From the NCBI GenBank assembly GCA_011526565.1, contig WYBL01000049.1:1-64000 (forward strand): a stretch of 64,000 nucleotides of DNA. Direction: 5' to 3'. Below, piece after piece: positions 50,101 to 58,343 of the stretch (within the stretch, counting starts at the first letter, position 1; every line of letters begins with the position of its first letter). The notes beneath the pieces are model-generated. The model saw only the letters and a list, made by a program, of their open reading frames with translations, ran no database searches and was not told the origin of the DNA. The stretch is from Acidobacteriota bacterium. Its GTDB lineage: Bacteria > Acidobacteriota > Vicinamibacteria > Fen-336. A program made the position numbers and the translations under genes.

Positions 50101-51728
50101 CTGTGATGGTGGGCACGAGCATGACGCTCAAGGTGCGGGCTTTCAAGATCAATCTGTCGGGTGCGCCGACCTCCGCGACCTACACCATCCTTCACCAGCG
50201 CCAGGTGCTGTTCGTCGCCGGCAATTCCACCCTGGGCGCCGAAGACCAGGCTGTAGCCGACCACCTGACCCGGCTCGGTTTCGGGGTGTCGGTGCAGTCG
50301 GGTGTCGACGTTCAGTCCAGCCATGCCGATGGGAAGGCTCTCGTGCTCGTCTCGTCGACGGTGTCGGCTTCAGACATCGGGACGCGCCTGACTGGCATCG
50401 TCACGCCCCTGGTCACCTGGGAGCCGCACCTGCTCCCTCTGCTCGGGATGACGCTGGGGACGCTCGATACTCACTTCGGGTTCCAGGCCGACCAGAAAGC
50501 CATCGATATCGTCGCGCCCTACGACCCGCGCGCGGCTGGTTTCGAGGGCAACACGGTCGAGATGCTCGGCGACCCGGCTTCCTTCGAATGGGGCACCCCC
50601 GGCGCGCAGGCCTGGGTCGTCGGCCGGGTCGCGGGGAGCACGACGAAGGCGACAGTCTTCGGCTACGAGATGCGGAGCACACTGGCCGATGGCACGGCCG
50701 CCGCAGGCAGGCGAGCCGCGTTCCCGATCGCGAAGAGTGGCCTCACCGGGGGCTGGGCGCTGCTCGACGCCCTCGTCCACTGGGCGACGTCGCCGACCAA
50801 CACGGTTCTCTTCGTCACCAACTACACGCCTTCCGCCGCCGACCTCGCCCTCAAGGGGCGGCTCGAGCAGCGGGCCTTTTCGGTGCGGGTCCGCAACTAC
50901 GATGAGGTCACCCTCGCCGACGCTGACTCCGCCGTCCTGGCCCTGGTTTCGAGCGACTGCAATGGACAGGCCTTGGGGAGTCGGCTGAAGACGATCAAGA
51001 CGCCCTTGCTCACCTGGGAGAACGAAGTCCTCGTCGCGATGGACCTCGCCGTCTCGGCACAGTCGGTCGCGAACCAGACCCAGGTAGAGATCGTGAACTC
51101 CTCGGCCGCCGACCCGTTCTTCGCCGGTTCGACGGGAGCGGTCACCATCTCGATGGCCGGCCCCTACACCCAGGGCCAGGCTGACGGCGACGCCATCGTG
51201 ATCGGTCGCATCGTCGGAGACCCCAGCTCGGAAGCGCACTACGCCTACGACCAGGGCGGGAGCATGGCGGGGAGCGTCGCCGCCGGGCGCCGGGTCGTGT
51301 TCCCCACGGTGGCAGGGCTCAACACCACCGGCTGGGCCCTGTTCGACCGCTCCGTCGAGTGGCTGCTGGCCCAGGACTCCGACGGAGACGGGCTGTCCGA
51401 CCGCGACGAGTTCGCCTGGAACTCGGACCGCTTCAACCCCGACTCGAACGGCGACGGGATCCCGGATGGCGCCGCTGTCGACATGGGGCTTAACCCGGGT
51501 GCGACGGACTACGACGGCGACGGCCTGTCGAACACCCAGGAACTGGCGCTGGGCACCAACCCCTTCAACTCCGACACCGACGGCGACGGTGTCCTGGACG
51601 GGACGGACGCGTTCCCTCTCGACTCGACGCGGTCGCAAGGGCCCCAGCCCGTCCCCGGCGATACCACGCCACCGACGATCACGGTGTTCGCGCCCTTCGG
51701 CGCGGTGCTGATCTCGTCCCTGCCGTAG
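47157..51728 (+). CDS. Very large secreted multidomain protein: four sandwich-like repeats, PKD domains, TSP3 calcium repeats
   Basis: 1523 residues with a signal peptide (about 1-22). Four repeats of about 155 residues (about 24-175, 180-332, 424-586, 678-838) share W-x-x-x-x-G, N/SW-x-AGA, a GLS/N-G-T segment, I-x-E-S/G-G, and YRN/YKN. They look like lectin-like or SPRY-like beta sandwiches. PKD-type domains lie between them (FGDGGYGFGAVAPHTYEDFG; FGDGTSGTGPSPVHSYTQRG; a third near 845-935). A chitobiase C-terminal-like segment is at about 940-1015, then two repeated Rossmann-like segments near 1020 and 1220. The end has TSP3-like Asp-rich repeats (DSDGDGLSDRDEF, DTDGDGVLDGTDAFPLDS). It stops shortly after DTTPPTITVFAPFGAV, the start of another Ig-like unit, so it may be truncated. 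Confidence 0.9.
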   Translation: MLPRRVPALAVLLVWLALPSLAEVVRWTQRDGVEASATGGLRKTVSSNSWDAGAISTRSLLSGDGNLEVVAAETSTDRVIGLSRGNTNHAVADVDFAFRLKAGGLLDVVENGAVRATGTYVAGDLLRVAIEGGVVKYRQNGTLVFSSTTTPSYPLLVDASVASAGATLGAASLTGDLVTNVSWTAVADAVANGPGLTKQSASAWTSGGVSRRSLTAAAPAFVEFSGTPGAYLIAGLSNGNTDNTPADIDYGLYLYADRVRIFESGQMRLEQVVSYSATDRFRVSISGSVITYSRNGVQIYQTTNATPTYPLLVDAAIWSSGASFTDVVMSGTLASSAPVADAGGQYATPAHVDLPLLGTGSVGANGAEIVAHEWAFGDGGYGFGAVAPHTYEDFGQFEATLTVTDEDGVTDSDTAVVDVLDAEDVFWRNLVNVQATGAEASGLHKNAGGNAFNAGASSWRTIPELASGYVEFGVGESDSYLLCGLSNGDSNTSQDDIDYAIYAYAGTIRIREGSTTIIAPGGTASFGTYTIGDRFRVTVAGRRIRYYKNDQHLYTSSTLVPETARLGVDSSIWDLGGDLVDVKIAGPLNLPPAPVANGPYRVALGESVQFSSAGTEDDGGPAQITYLWSFGDGTSGTGPSPVHSYTQRGRFTATLTATDSQGASQSTTAIVDVGRAVVWVNQQGVVVENGNELRKTAANGWNAGASSTAPVALSGDGYLYYEILDTATGGTPNDYWVVGLNDADQGLGIDEIDFGVYTYAGEVRVRESGVHRGSFGSYNAGDSFRIERAGDQVNYYRNASVTPFYTRPSGAGTAPLVVDASAWSSNGRIKRAILFTEAANTSPFVDAGPDRAALVGPSVDLLGSAVDDGMPTPALLTLNWSKVSGPGGATFGSPNQAATSVSFDAPGTYVLRLTAFDGALSAHDDVKVTVEASDCVPALSVPAGTYKDTQWVAASCPWIGADLRYTTDGSIPTATSAPYLGPVMVGTSMTLKVRAFKINLSGAPTSATYTILHQRQVLFVAGNSTLGAEDQAVADHLTRLGFGVSVQSGVDVQSSHADGKALVLVSSTVSASDIGTRLTGIVTPLVTWEPHLLPLLGMTLGTLDTHFGFQADQKAIDIVAPYDPRAAGFEGNTVEMLGDPASFEWGTPGAQAWVVGRVAGSTTKATVFGYEMRSTLADGTAAAGRRAAFPIAKSGLTGGWALLDALVHWATSPTNTVLFVTNYTPSAADLALKGRLEQRAFSVRVRNYDEVTLADADSAVLALVSSDCNGQALGSRLKTIKTPLLTWENEVLVAMDLAVSAQSVANQTQVEIVNSSAADPFFAGSTGAVTISMAGPYTQGQADGDAIVIGRIVGDPSSEAHYAYDQGGSMAGSVAAGRRVVFPTVAGLNTTGWALFDRSVEWLLAQDSDGDGLSDRDEFAWNSDRFNPDSNGDGIPDGAAVDMGLNPGATDYDGDGLSNTQELALGTNPFNSDTDGDGVLDGTDAFPLDSTRSQGPQPVPGDTTPPTITVFAPFGAVLISSLP

Positions 51729-51750
51729 AACAACTCGCCGAGGACCTCGA

Positions 51751-54700
51751 ATGAACCGTGAACCGAAGACCCCCTTGGTGCACCGACTCGCCGCCTGGAC
51801 CCTGATACCGGCGCAGGTGCTGGTCGCGGTCCCCGTGACGGCGCAGGAGGCCTCAGCCTCTGCACACCCGCCGACGGTGGTCGCCAACCGGACCTTGCCT
51901 CTCGTGCGTCGGCCAGATCCGAGCCCCAGGCTCCCGCTGGAGGCCCGAGTCGAGCACTTCACGTCCTTCCGTGGCCTGACCGAGCCCTTGCTGCCCGTCG
52001 GTACCCCGTCCCCGGGTGAGAACCGCGCTCTGGCGCTCGCGGCCAATCGCTATCTCGACGCTGGGGACGTCGAAGACGTGCGTGAGCTGACCGGATTCCT
52101 CGCGCGACACCCGAAGTCAGCCTGGGTCCCGAGCGTCCAGCTCCAGGTCGGGCTGATCTACCGCGCCCGGGGTTACTTCAGTCGAGCGCTGGACTCGTTC
52201 GAGGCCGCCTGGAACGGAGCGAAGCACGACAAGGGTACGGGGCGACCCGTGGCCGACCGGGCGCTGGGCGAACTCGCGGAGTTGAGCGGCAGCCTGGGCC
52301 GCTACGGCAGGCTCGAGGAGCTTCTCGGAGAAGCCGCCGACCGCGACCTGGTCGGAGTCAACGAGGAGCGGCTGGCAGGTGCGCGAGAAGCACTGTGGCT
52401 GATGCGTAACGACGAGGGCTCGTCCTTCCGATGCGGGCCGCTGGCCATCCACAACGTGCTGCACCGAACGGGCTCCCTCACCGAACAGCAGAACGCGGCC
52501 ATCTCACGCCTGCGCTCGACGGCACGTGGCACATCGCTCGCCCAGGTGGCGGACCTCGCGCGAGCCGTCGGTCTGTCGCTGCGGACAGCGCGCCGGGTCG
52601 GCGGCGCCGGCTATCCGGTTCCGTCCGTCGTGCACTGGCGGAGCGGGCACTTCGCGGCCATCACCGAGCGCGATGGCGACCGCTATCGGATCGAGGACCC
52701 CACGTTCGGCAGCGAACTGTGGGTCAGCGAGAAGGCGCTCCTGGACGAGGGTTCCGGTTACGCCCTGGTTCCGGAGTCGAGCCTGGCTGACGGCTACGCT
52801 GTCGCCACGGCCGAGGAGGCGGCGACCGTCTGGGGCCGAGGCATCACGCGCAGGGACGAGAAGCGGCACAGCAAGGAGTGTGACGAGAGGCGCGGCGGAG
52901 GTGGCGGCTGCCCGTCCGGAAACTGCAGCAAGGGCATGCCGCAGTACTCCTTCCACGCGATGCTCGTGAGCCTGGCGATCACCGACAGCCCCGTGGGCTA
53001 CCAGGCGACTCACGGCCCGTCGCCGGACTTCCGCGTCAACTACATCCAGCGCGAGGTCTACCAGCCCGACACGTTCGCGTACACGAACTTCGGCCACAAC
53101 TGGACGTCGAACTGGATCAGCTACGTCAAGGACGACGGCTCGACGGCGCCGACGAGCGCCGAGTTGTACGCGGCCGGAGGCGGAGCCGAGCAGTACACGG
53201 GGATCACCGCCGCGACCTCCTCGCGCGAGGTCCAGACGCGGACCACGCTGGTGCGGGTCAGCAACTCTCCGATCCGCTACGAACGGCGCCACCCAGACGG
53301 AGCCTACGAGGAATACTCGGTGATCGTCAGCCAGGCGCCCGACCGCAAGGTCTTTCTCAGCCGGAAAGTCGACGCCGAAGGCCACGAGTTGGCCTTCGTC
53401 TACGACGCGAACGCGCGCCTCGTTGCGGTGCAGGACGCCCAGGGCCTGGTGACGACGATCGCCTACAACGGCGACGAAAGCCGAGTCTCCAGGATCACCG
53501 ATCCGTTCGGGCGTTTCGCGACCTTCGAGTACGAGAACGGCAAGCTGGCGGCGATCACGGACGTGATCGGCCTGCGCTCGGAGTTCACCTACGCGGGCAG
53601 CTTCATCACCGCGATGAAGACGCCCTACGGGACCACCCGCTTCCGGAAGGGCGAAGTGAACCCGGATCAGGTCGCGCGCCAGAAGTGGCTCGAGGCCACG
53701 GACCCTCTTGGGGGGACGGAACGCCTCGAATTCCGCCAGGAGACCGCCAGCACCGGCGTGCCGCCCGGCCAATCCGGCGAGGCGAGGCCCCTCGAGATGG
53801 ACCACTTCTACAATTACGACGACGGGCGCAACACGTTCTTCTGGGACAAGCGTGCGATGGCCCTCCACCCGGGCGACTATCTCCGGGCGGAGATCCTGCA
53901 CTGGGTTCACGAAGACACGACTCCCGGCGACGCATCGACGGGGGGCGTGCTCGAGAGCGTGAAGCGCCCGCTCGAGAACCGCATCTACTTCAACTATGCA
54001 GGCCAAGCCGGGGCCGCCACGCTGCCTGCCCTGAGCGTCGTCACGAAGAGCGGCCGACTGCTCGCTGACGGGTCGACTCAGCTCTGGCAGAACGAGTACA
54101 ACACCGTTGGCAGCCGAATTCGCTCGATCGACCCGCTGGGGCGCAAGACGGTGTACGCCTACGGTACGGGCACCACATCGGACCCCGTTCCCGCCATGGG
54201 TCAAGGCACCGACCTGTTGGAAGTGAAGCAGAGGACGGGCACAGATCCAGAAACCTACGACGTGCTGGCTAGGTACGAGTACGACACCGCCCACCGTGTA
54301 AAGAAAGCGTTCGACGCGTCCGGCAGCGAGACGACCTACGACTACACTTCCTCCGGACAGCTGTCCTCGGTCACTACGCCGGCGCGTGCGGGAGTCTCGG
54401 AGAACAGGACGACGACTTACGCGTACGACGCCGAGGATCGGCTGACGACGGTGACCGACCCGGCGGGTGGACAGACGACCTACACCTACGACGACTTCAA
54501 TCGTGTCGCGTCCGTGACGAACAGCGACCAGTACACGGTCTCCTACGAGTACGACGCACTCGACCGCGTCACCAAGATCACCTATCCGGACGGCACTTTC
54601 GAACAGACGGTCTACGACCGCCTCGACCCGGTTCGGCAGCGGGACAGGCTCGGTCGCTGGAGCGAGACGAGGTACGACGCGCTCCGGCGGGTCGTGTTGC

Positions 54701-56982
54701 AGCGCGACGCGGCTGGCCGCGTGGTGATCCAGGAGTGGTGCGGCTGCGGCAGCCTCGACGCCCTGATTGATCCAAACGGCAACAAGACCCGCTGGGAACG
54801 CGACCTCCAGGGTCGAGTGACGGCCGAGATCAGGCCCGACGGCGCTAGGTGGATGTATGCGTACGATGACACGGGGCGCCTGGTCTCGGTCACCGACGCG
54901 AAGGGGCAGATCAAGACGTATACCTACGCCGTTGACGACCGCCTCGCGAGCATCGCCTACGACAACGCGACCCACACCACGCCGGGCGTCGCGTTCACCT
55001 ACGACGCCGTGTACCCCCGCCTCGTCAGGATGGTCGACGGTACCGGCGCGACGACCTACGCCTACTACCCGGTCGTGGGCGCGCCGCTGGGGGCGGGCAT
55101 GCTGCAGGCGGTCGATGGCCCCTTGACGGACGACACCATCACCTACGCCTATGACGAGCTGGGCCGCGTCAAGGCCCGCCAGGTGAATGGGTCCGCAAAC
55201 GAAGTGACCTACGGTTACGACCTCCTGGGCCGGATGACCTCCCAGGTCAATCTGCTCGGGAGCTTCTCCTTCGCGTACGCAGATGCGACCAGCCGGCTGA
55301 CGAGCGTGACCTACCCGAACGGACAGACCTCCGAGTACGAATACTTGCCGAACACGGGCGACCGCAGGCTCGCATCGATCCACCACAAGAAGCCCGCGGG
55401 CGGTGGCACCCTGGCGAGTTTCGACTACACCACGGACGCTGGGGGGCGTATCCTGACGTGGAGGCAGCAGCAGGAATCGAACCCTGCCAAGGAGTACACC
55501 TTCGGCTACGACGCGGCCGACCAGCTCACGATGGCTGTCCTGAGGGACGACGCGACCCAGGACGTGCTCAAGACCTACGGCTATGCCTACGATCCTGCGG
55601 GCAATCGCACGCTCGAGGCCATCGACCAGGCGGCGACCACCGCGGCCTTCAACGCTCGCAACCAGCTCACCGCCACCACTGCAGGCGGCGCGATCCTGTT
55701 CCAGGGCCAGACGAACGAGCCCGCCTCGGTGACCGTCGGAGGCGTCCCGGCCCAGACTACGGCTGCCGGCTCTTTCGTAGCCCCCAAGGCCGTCACACCC
55801 GGCCAACAGAACATCGTCATCACGGCGACTGACGGCTCAGGCAACACCCGAACGAACACCTACCAGGTCACGGGTTCCGGCGAGGCGGCGACGTACACGT
55901 ACGATCCAAACGGAAACATGACCTCCAGAACCGAAAACGGAACCACCACAACCTACGAGTGGGATGCCGAAAATCGGCTCATCGCAGTGAAGCAGGGCGG
56001 GAACACACTCGCCTCATTCACGTACAACGGTGAGGGCCGGAGGTATTCGGCGACTTCGGGAGGTGTGACCAGGACAGTCGTCAACGAAGGGGCCCTAGTC
56101 GCCGAACAGCGGACTGCTTCCGGAGTACTGCGATCGTTCCAAGGACCAAGTCTTGACTTTCACCTGGGGAGCGTGGATTCGTCGCAGGGAGAGACGTTCC
56201 TTGCATCCGACCACCTGAGTAGCGCCCGTAGCGAGAGCGACGACAGCGGCATCACTGCCGGGACTCGTGATTACGACCCCTATGGTCGGCTTACCGCAGG
56301 AGACACCGGAGAGGGATTCGCCTTCACCGGGCACCAATGGGAACCGACCGTCGGGCTCCAGTACTCGCGGGCTCGGTACTACGATCCGAGCCTCGGGCGC
56401 TTCATCTCCGGTGACCCAGCAGGCTTCGATGGAGGGTTAAACCTCTATCGCTACGCCAATAACTCGCCCGCAATCCTGATCGACCGAACCGGCGAGGACC
56501 CGGCAACGGCTGCGGCGACCTTCACTGCAGCCGGTGCTGGAGGAGCAGTGACAGCTCCGGCCTGGCTGGCGCCAGCATTGATAGTCGTCGGTAGTGCAGC
56601 AATGATCAAGATGAGCTGGGATGTCGGGGAGGGTCTTGCTGATGCACTCTACCCACCCTCGGCTCCACCGGTGGCGCCGGAGACTGGCGGCCCGTCTGGG
56701 CCGACTGAGACCCCACCGGAGCCAACGAAGGTCCCTGTTTGGCCTCCCTCAGTTGACCCCCCGAGGGATGCCACGGCGCCTGGGAACCAACGCAATCACT
56801 GGAACCACGAGGCTCGGGAGAATTGCTCGGGGAGGCCGGGGATAGGACCGAACAGCTGTGTTTGCGAGTGGCTTGAGTGCGAGCTCGAGAATGCCAAGAA
56901 GGGCGGTGACAGCAAGAAGGCTAAAGGGCTCCGCACGGCACTGAAAGCAGATCTCTGCATCCCTAGTCGGCATCGGAGGTAG
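51751..56982 (+). CDS. RHS-repeat polymorphic toxin with N-terminal TPR-like and C39-peptidase-like domains
   Basis: 1743 residues. A hydrophobic N-terminus ending TAQE suggests export. Residues about 85-215 are TPR-like helices. Residues about 222-345 match a C39 (papain-like) peptidase with C228 in RCGPLAIHNVL, H300 in SGHFAAI and D316 in EDPTFG. RHS/YD repeats (YEYDALDRVT, YAYDDTGRLVSV and similar) run to about residue 1545. The RHS core ends in GRFISGDPAGFDGGLNLYRYANNSPAILIDRTG. The remaining 160 residues after the core are unrelated to the repeats: a hydrophobic helix, Pro-rich linker, and Cys-rich end (NCSGRPG, SCVCEWLECELENAKK). That is the layout of a polymorphic toxin with self-processing encapsulated tip. 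Confidence 0.9.
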   Translation: MNREPKTPLVHRLAAWTLIPAQVLVAVPVTAQEASASAHPPTVVANRTLPLVRRPDPSPRLPLEARVEHFTSFRGLTEPLLPVGTPSPGENRALALAANRYLDAGDVEDVRELTGFLARHPKSAWVPSVQLQVGLIYRARGYFSRALDSFEAAWNGAKHDKGTGRPVADRALGELAELSGSLGRYGRLEELLGEAADRDLVGVNEERLAGAREALWLMRNDEGSSFRCGPLAIHNVLHRTGSLTEQQNAAISRLRSTARGTSLAQVADLARAVGLSLRTARRVGGAGYPVPSVVHWRSGHFAAITERDGDRYRIEDPTFGSELWVSEKALLDEGSGYALVPESSLADGYAVATAEEAATVWGRGITRRDEKRHSKECDERRGGGGGCPSGNCSKGMPQYSFHAMLVSLAITDSPVGYQATHGPSPDFRVNYIQREVYQPDTFAYTNFGHNWTSNWISYVKDDGSTAPTSAELYAAGGGAEQYTGITAATSSREVQTRTTLVRVSNSPIRYERRHPDGAYEEYSVIVSQAPDRKVFLSRKVDAEGHELAFVYDANARLVAVQDAQGLVTTIAYNGDESRVSRITDPFGRFATFEYENGKLAAITDVIGLRSEFTYAGSFITAMKTPYGTTRFRKGEVNPDQVARQKWLEATDPLGGTERLEFRQETASTGVPPGQSGEARPLEMDHFYNYDDGRNTFFWDKRAMALHPGDYLRAEILHWVHEDTTPGDASTGGVLESVKRPLENRIYFNYAGQAGAATLPALSVVTKSGRLLADGSTQLWQNEYNTVGSRIRSIDPLGRKTVYAYGTGTTSDPVPAMGQGTDLLEVKQRTGTDPETYDVLARYEYDTAHRVKKAFDASGSETTYDYTSSGQLSSVTTPARAGVSENRTTTYAYDAEDRLTTVTDPAGGQTTYTYDDFNRVASVTNSDQYTVSYEYDALDRVTKITYPDGTFEQTVYDRLDPVRQRDRLGRWSETRYDALRRVVLQRDAAGRVVIQEWCGCGSLDALIDPNGNKTRWERDLQGRVTAEIRPDGARWMYAYDDTGRLVSVTDAKGQIKTYTYAVDDRLASIAYDNATHTTPGVAFTYDAVYPRLVRMVDGTGATTYAYYPVVGAPLGAGMLQAVDGPLTDDTITYAYDELGRVKARQVNGSANEVTYGYDLLGRMTSQVNLLGSFSFAYADATSRLTSVTYPNGQTSEYEYLPNTGDRRLASIHHKKPAGGGTLASFDYTTDAGGRILTWRQQQESNPAKEYTFGYDAADQLTMAVLRDDATQDVLKTYGYAYDPAGNRTLEAIDQAATTAAFNARNQLTATTAGGAILFQGQTNEPASVTVGGVPAQTTAAGSFVAPKAVTPGQQNIVITATDGSGNTRTNTYQVTGSGEAATYTYDPNGNMTSRTENGTTTTYEWDAENRLIAVKQGGNTLASFTYNGEGRRYSATSGGVTRTVVNEGALVAEQRTASGVLRSFQGPSLDFHLGSVDSSQGETFLASDHLSSARSESDDSGITAGTRDYDPYGRLTAGDTGEGFAFTGHQWEPTVGLQYSRARYYDPSLGRFISGDPAGFDGGLNLYRYANNSPAILIDRTGEDPATAAATFTAAGAGGAVTAPAWLAPALIVVGSAAMIKMSWDVGEGLADALYPPSAPPVAPETGGPSGPTETPPEPTKVPVWPPSVDPPRDATAPGNQRNHWNHEARENCSGRPGIGPNSCVCEWLECELENAKKGGDSKKAKGLRTALKADLCIPSRHRR

Positions 56983-56991
56983 CAGTCCGCT

Positions 56992-57378
56992 ATGTGGTTC
57001 GCCGCTCACGTGGTCATGTGGCTGAGGTTCAAAGATGGGCCACAGCCGTACTTCGCGGCCGAGGAGAACATCTTACTAATCGAAGCCGCTAGCGACGAAG
57101 AGGCAGCTGGACGGGCAGAGGCCATTGCGATCGAACGCTACGTTGGCGACGACAGTGGCTCCCTGATGTGCGACAACAGGCCGGCTGAGCGCGTCTTCGG
57201 CGGCATCAGGCGACTAATCCCGTGTGATATCACGGCTGAGATGCCGACTGACGGAACCGAGATCACCTATCAGTTCTTGCTTGTTGAGTCACGGCAGGAG
57301 TTCGAAGCTCTCCTTCGTGGTGATGACGCACGCGTCCTACTGAAGGAGTACAACGACGCCAGCGGTGAAAGTGATTGA
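56992..57378 (+). CDS. Candidate immunity protein, DUF4288-like
   Basis: 128 residues, starting 9 bp after the RHS toxin. MWFAAHVVMWLRFKDGPQPYFAAEENILLIEAASDEEAAGRAEAIAIERY and the later DGTEITYQFLLVES give the DUF4288 pattern. The gene is less GC-rich than the glycan genes. Position immediately after the toxin tip, small size and no signal peptide fit an immunity protein that neutralises the toxin. It shows no other recognisable domain. Confidence 0.6.
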   Translation: MWFAAHVVMWLRFKDGPQPYFAAEENILLIEAASDEEAAGRAEAIAIERYVGDDSGSLMCDNRPAERVFGGIRRLIPCDITAEMPTDGTEITYQFLLVESRQEFEALLRGDDARVLLKEYNDASGESD

Positions 57379-57667
57379 TCTGCATGCGGGGTCGAGTTCA
57401 TGCTCGCCGCAACGGCTCCAGTCGGTGCGCTGGCCTGCGAGCGAGTGCCGCATCGTTGGCGCTCGCCTCACAGCCCAGCGATCGTCCTGAGGCGTGGCCG
57501 CGCCGGTGGTGGTGCTGGTTGTAGCTGTCCGCGTCCCAGGTCGGCCCGAGGGTCAGCGCGCCCGTCACGGGCGACGCAGGGCCGGTTGTAGGAACGGGTC
57601 GGTTGTAGTGGCATCGCCCGTGCCGGGTGCCCGCGGCCGTTCGCTCCGCTCCCTTCGGTCGCTGCGC

Positions 57668-57689
57668 CCGACAACGCGTGCGTTGTCGG
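57668..57689. repeat. Near-perfect palindrome
   Basis: CCGACAACGC-GT-GCGTTGTCGG. The outer GCTG/CAGC can also pair if a CGC bulge is allowed, giving a bulged stem of 14 bp. Confidence 0.6.
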
Positions 57690-57822
57690 CAGCCGCGGCG
57701 CGCAGGCCCTCGGGACGCGCCGGCTGAGGTGACGGTCCCGCGGTCGAGGTAGCCGCCGCCGGTCACGAGCAACGGCGGCATGGTCTTGAGTCTCGGTCCC
57801 GTGTCGTCTTGGCGGCGCTCCT

Positions 57823-57842
57823 TTACAGAATCGGTTCTGTAA
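57823..57842. repeat. TTACAGAA/TTCTGTAA hairpin
   Basis: Perfect 8-bp arms with loop TCGG. A similar TACAGA/TCTGTA sequence is in the inverted element at 60007-60202. Confidence 0.5.
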
Positions 57843-57901
57843 CCCTGGGCCGCGGACAGCCGGTTGTAGTGGTGGTTCAACGCGGCCACGAACGGCCCTT
57901 C

Positions 57902-58241
57902 GTTGTGGGCCGCTTCGCGGCCCTCGTCGTTTCTGCGCTCGCCTGCGCCCGTGCTCCGTCGCGCCGTGGCCACGTTGGCTCTACGTCGCGCCGGCCCACG
58001 GGCTCCGCTCGCGGCTCCGCCGCGCCTGGCGGTCGCCGGCACTGCGCCCGCTGTGCGGTCCACGGTGGCGGTGCTCGTGCCGGCGACCGTTGGCCGCGCC
58101 TGGGCTGCCCATAGGGAGCGCCGAGGCCCTGGCCCGGGCTGGAGGCCTCGGCGGTCAACTCTGAGTCCGCTCGCCGCGGGCAGCGACCGCGCCAGCGTCG
58201 CCGGCAACGTGCGGTGCGCCGCCGGCACGGCCGCCGCAGTC
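57902..58241 (+). repeat. 340-bp direct repeat, copy A
   Basis: Begins GTTGTGGGCCGCTTCGCGG and ends GGCCGCCGCAGTC. By eye it is about 85-90 per cent identical to copy B at 60493-60831, in the same orientation. Copies flank the HEPN gene. No transposase lies within. Confidence 0.85.
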
Positions 58242-58343
58242 CCGGCTCGCGGTCGTCGGCGGGGCGCTCTCGCGTGGAGCCCGTCTCGACCTGCGGGCTC
58301 TTCGGAGAGTGAAGAGCCCACAGGCCGAGCCGGGTGATTCCAC

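Larger units (their letters stand above)
57379..58343. other. 965-bp gene-poor accessory segment
   Basis: No frame shows coding composition. It contains several copies of a GGTTGTAG-like motif, a 10-bp perfect inverted repeat with 2-nt loop (57668-57677/57680-57689), a TTACAGAA-TCGG-TTCTGTAA hairpin (57823-57842) and direct-repeat copy A. It may be debris of mobile DNA. Confidence 0.6.

Noticed and set aside
47277..50324. 1015-residue minus-strand open frame
   Set aside because: Antisense to the secreted repeat protein; high GC produces long spurious frames.
52504..55806. 1100-residue minus-strand open frame
   Set aside because: Antisense to the RHS repeats. No recognisable domain, and the plus strand clearly encodes YD repeats.
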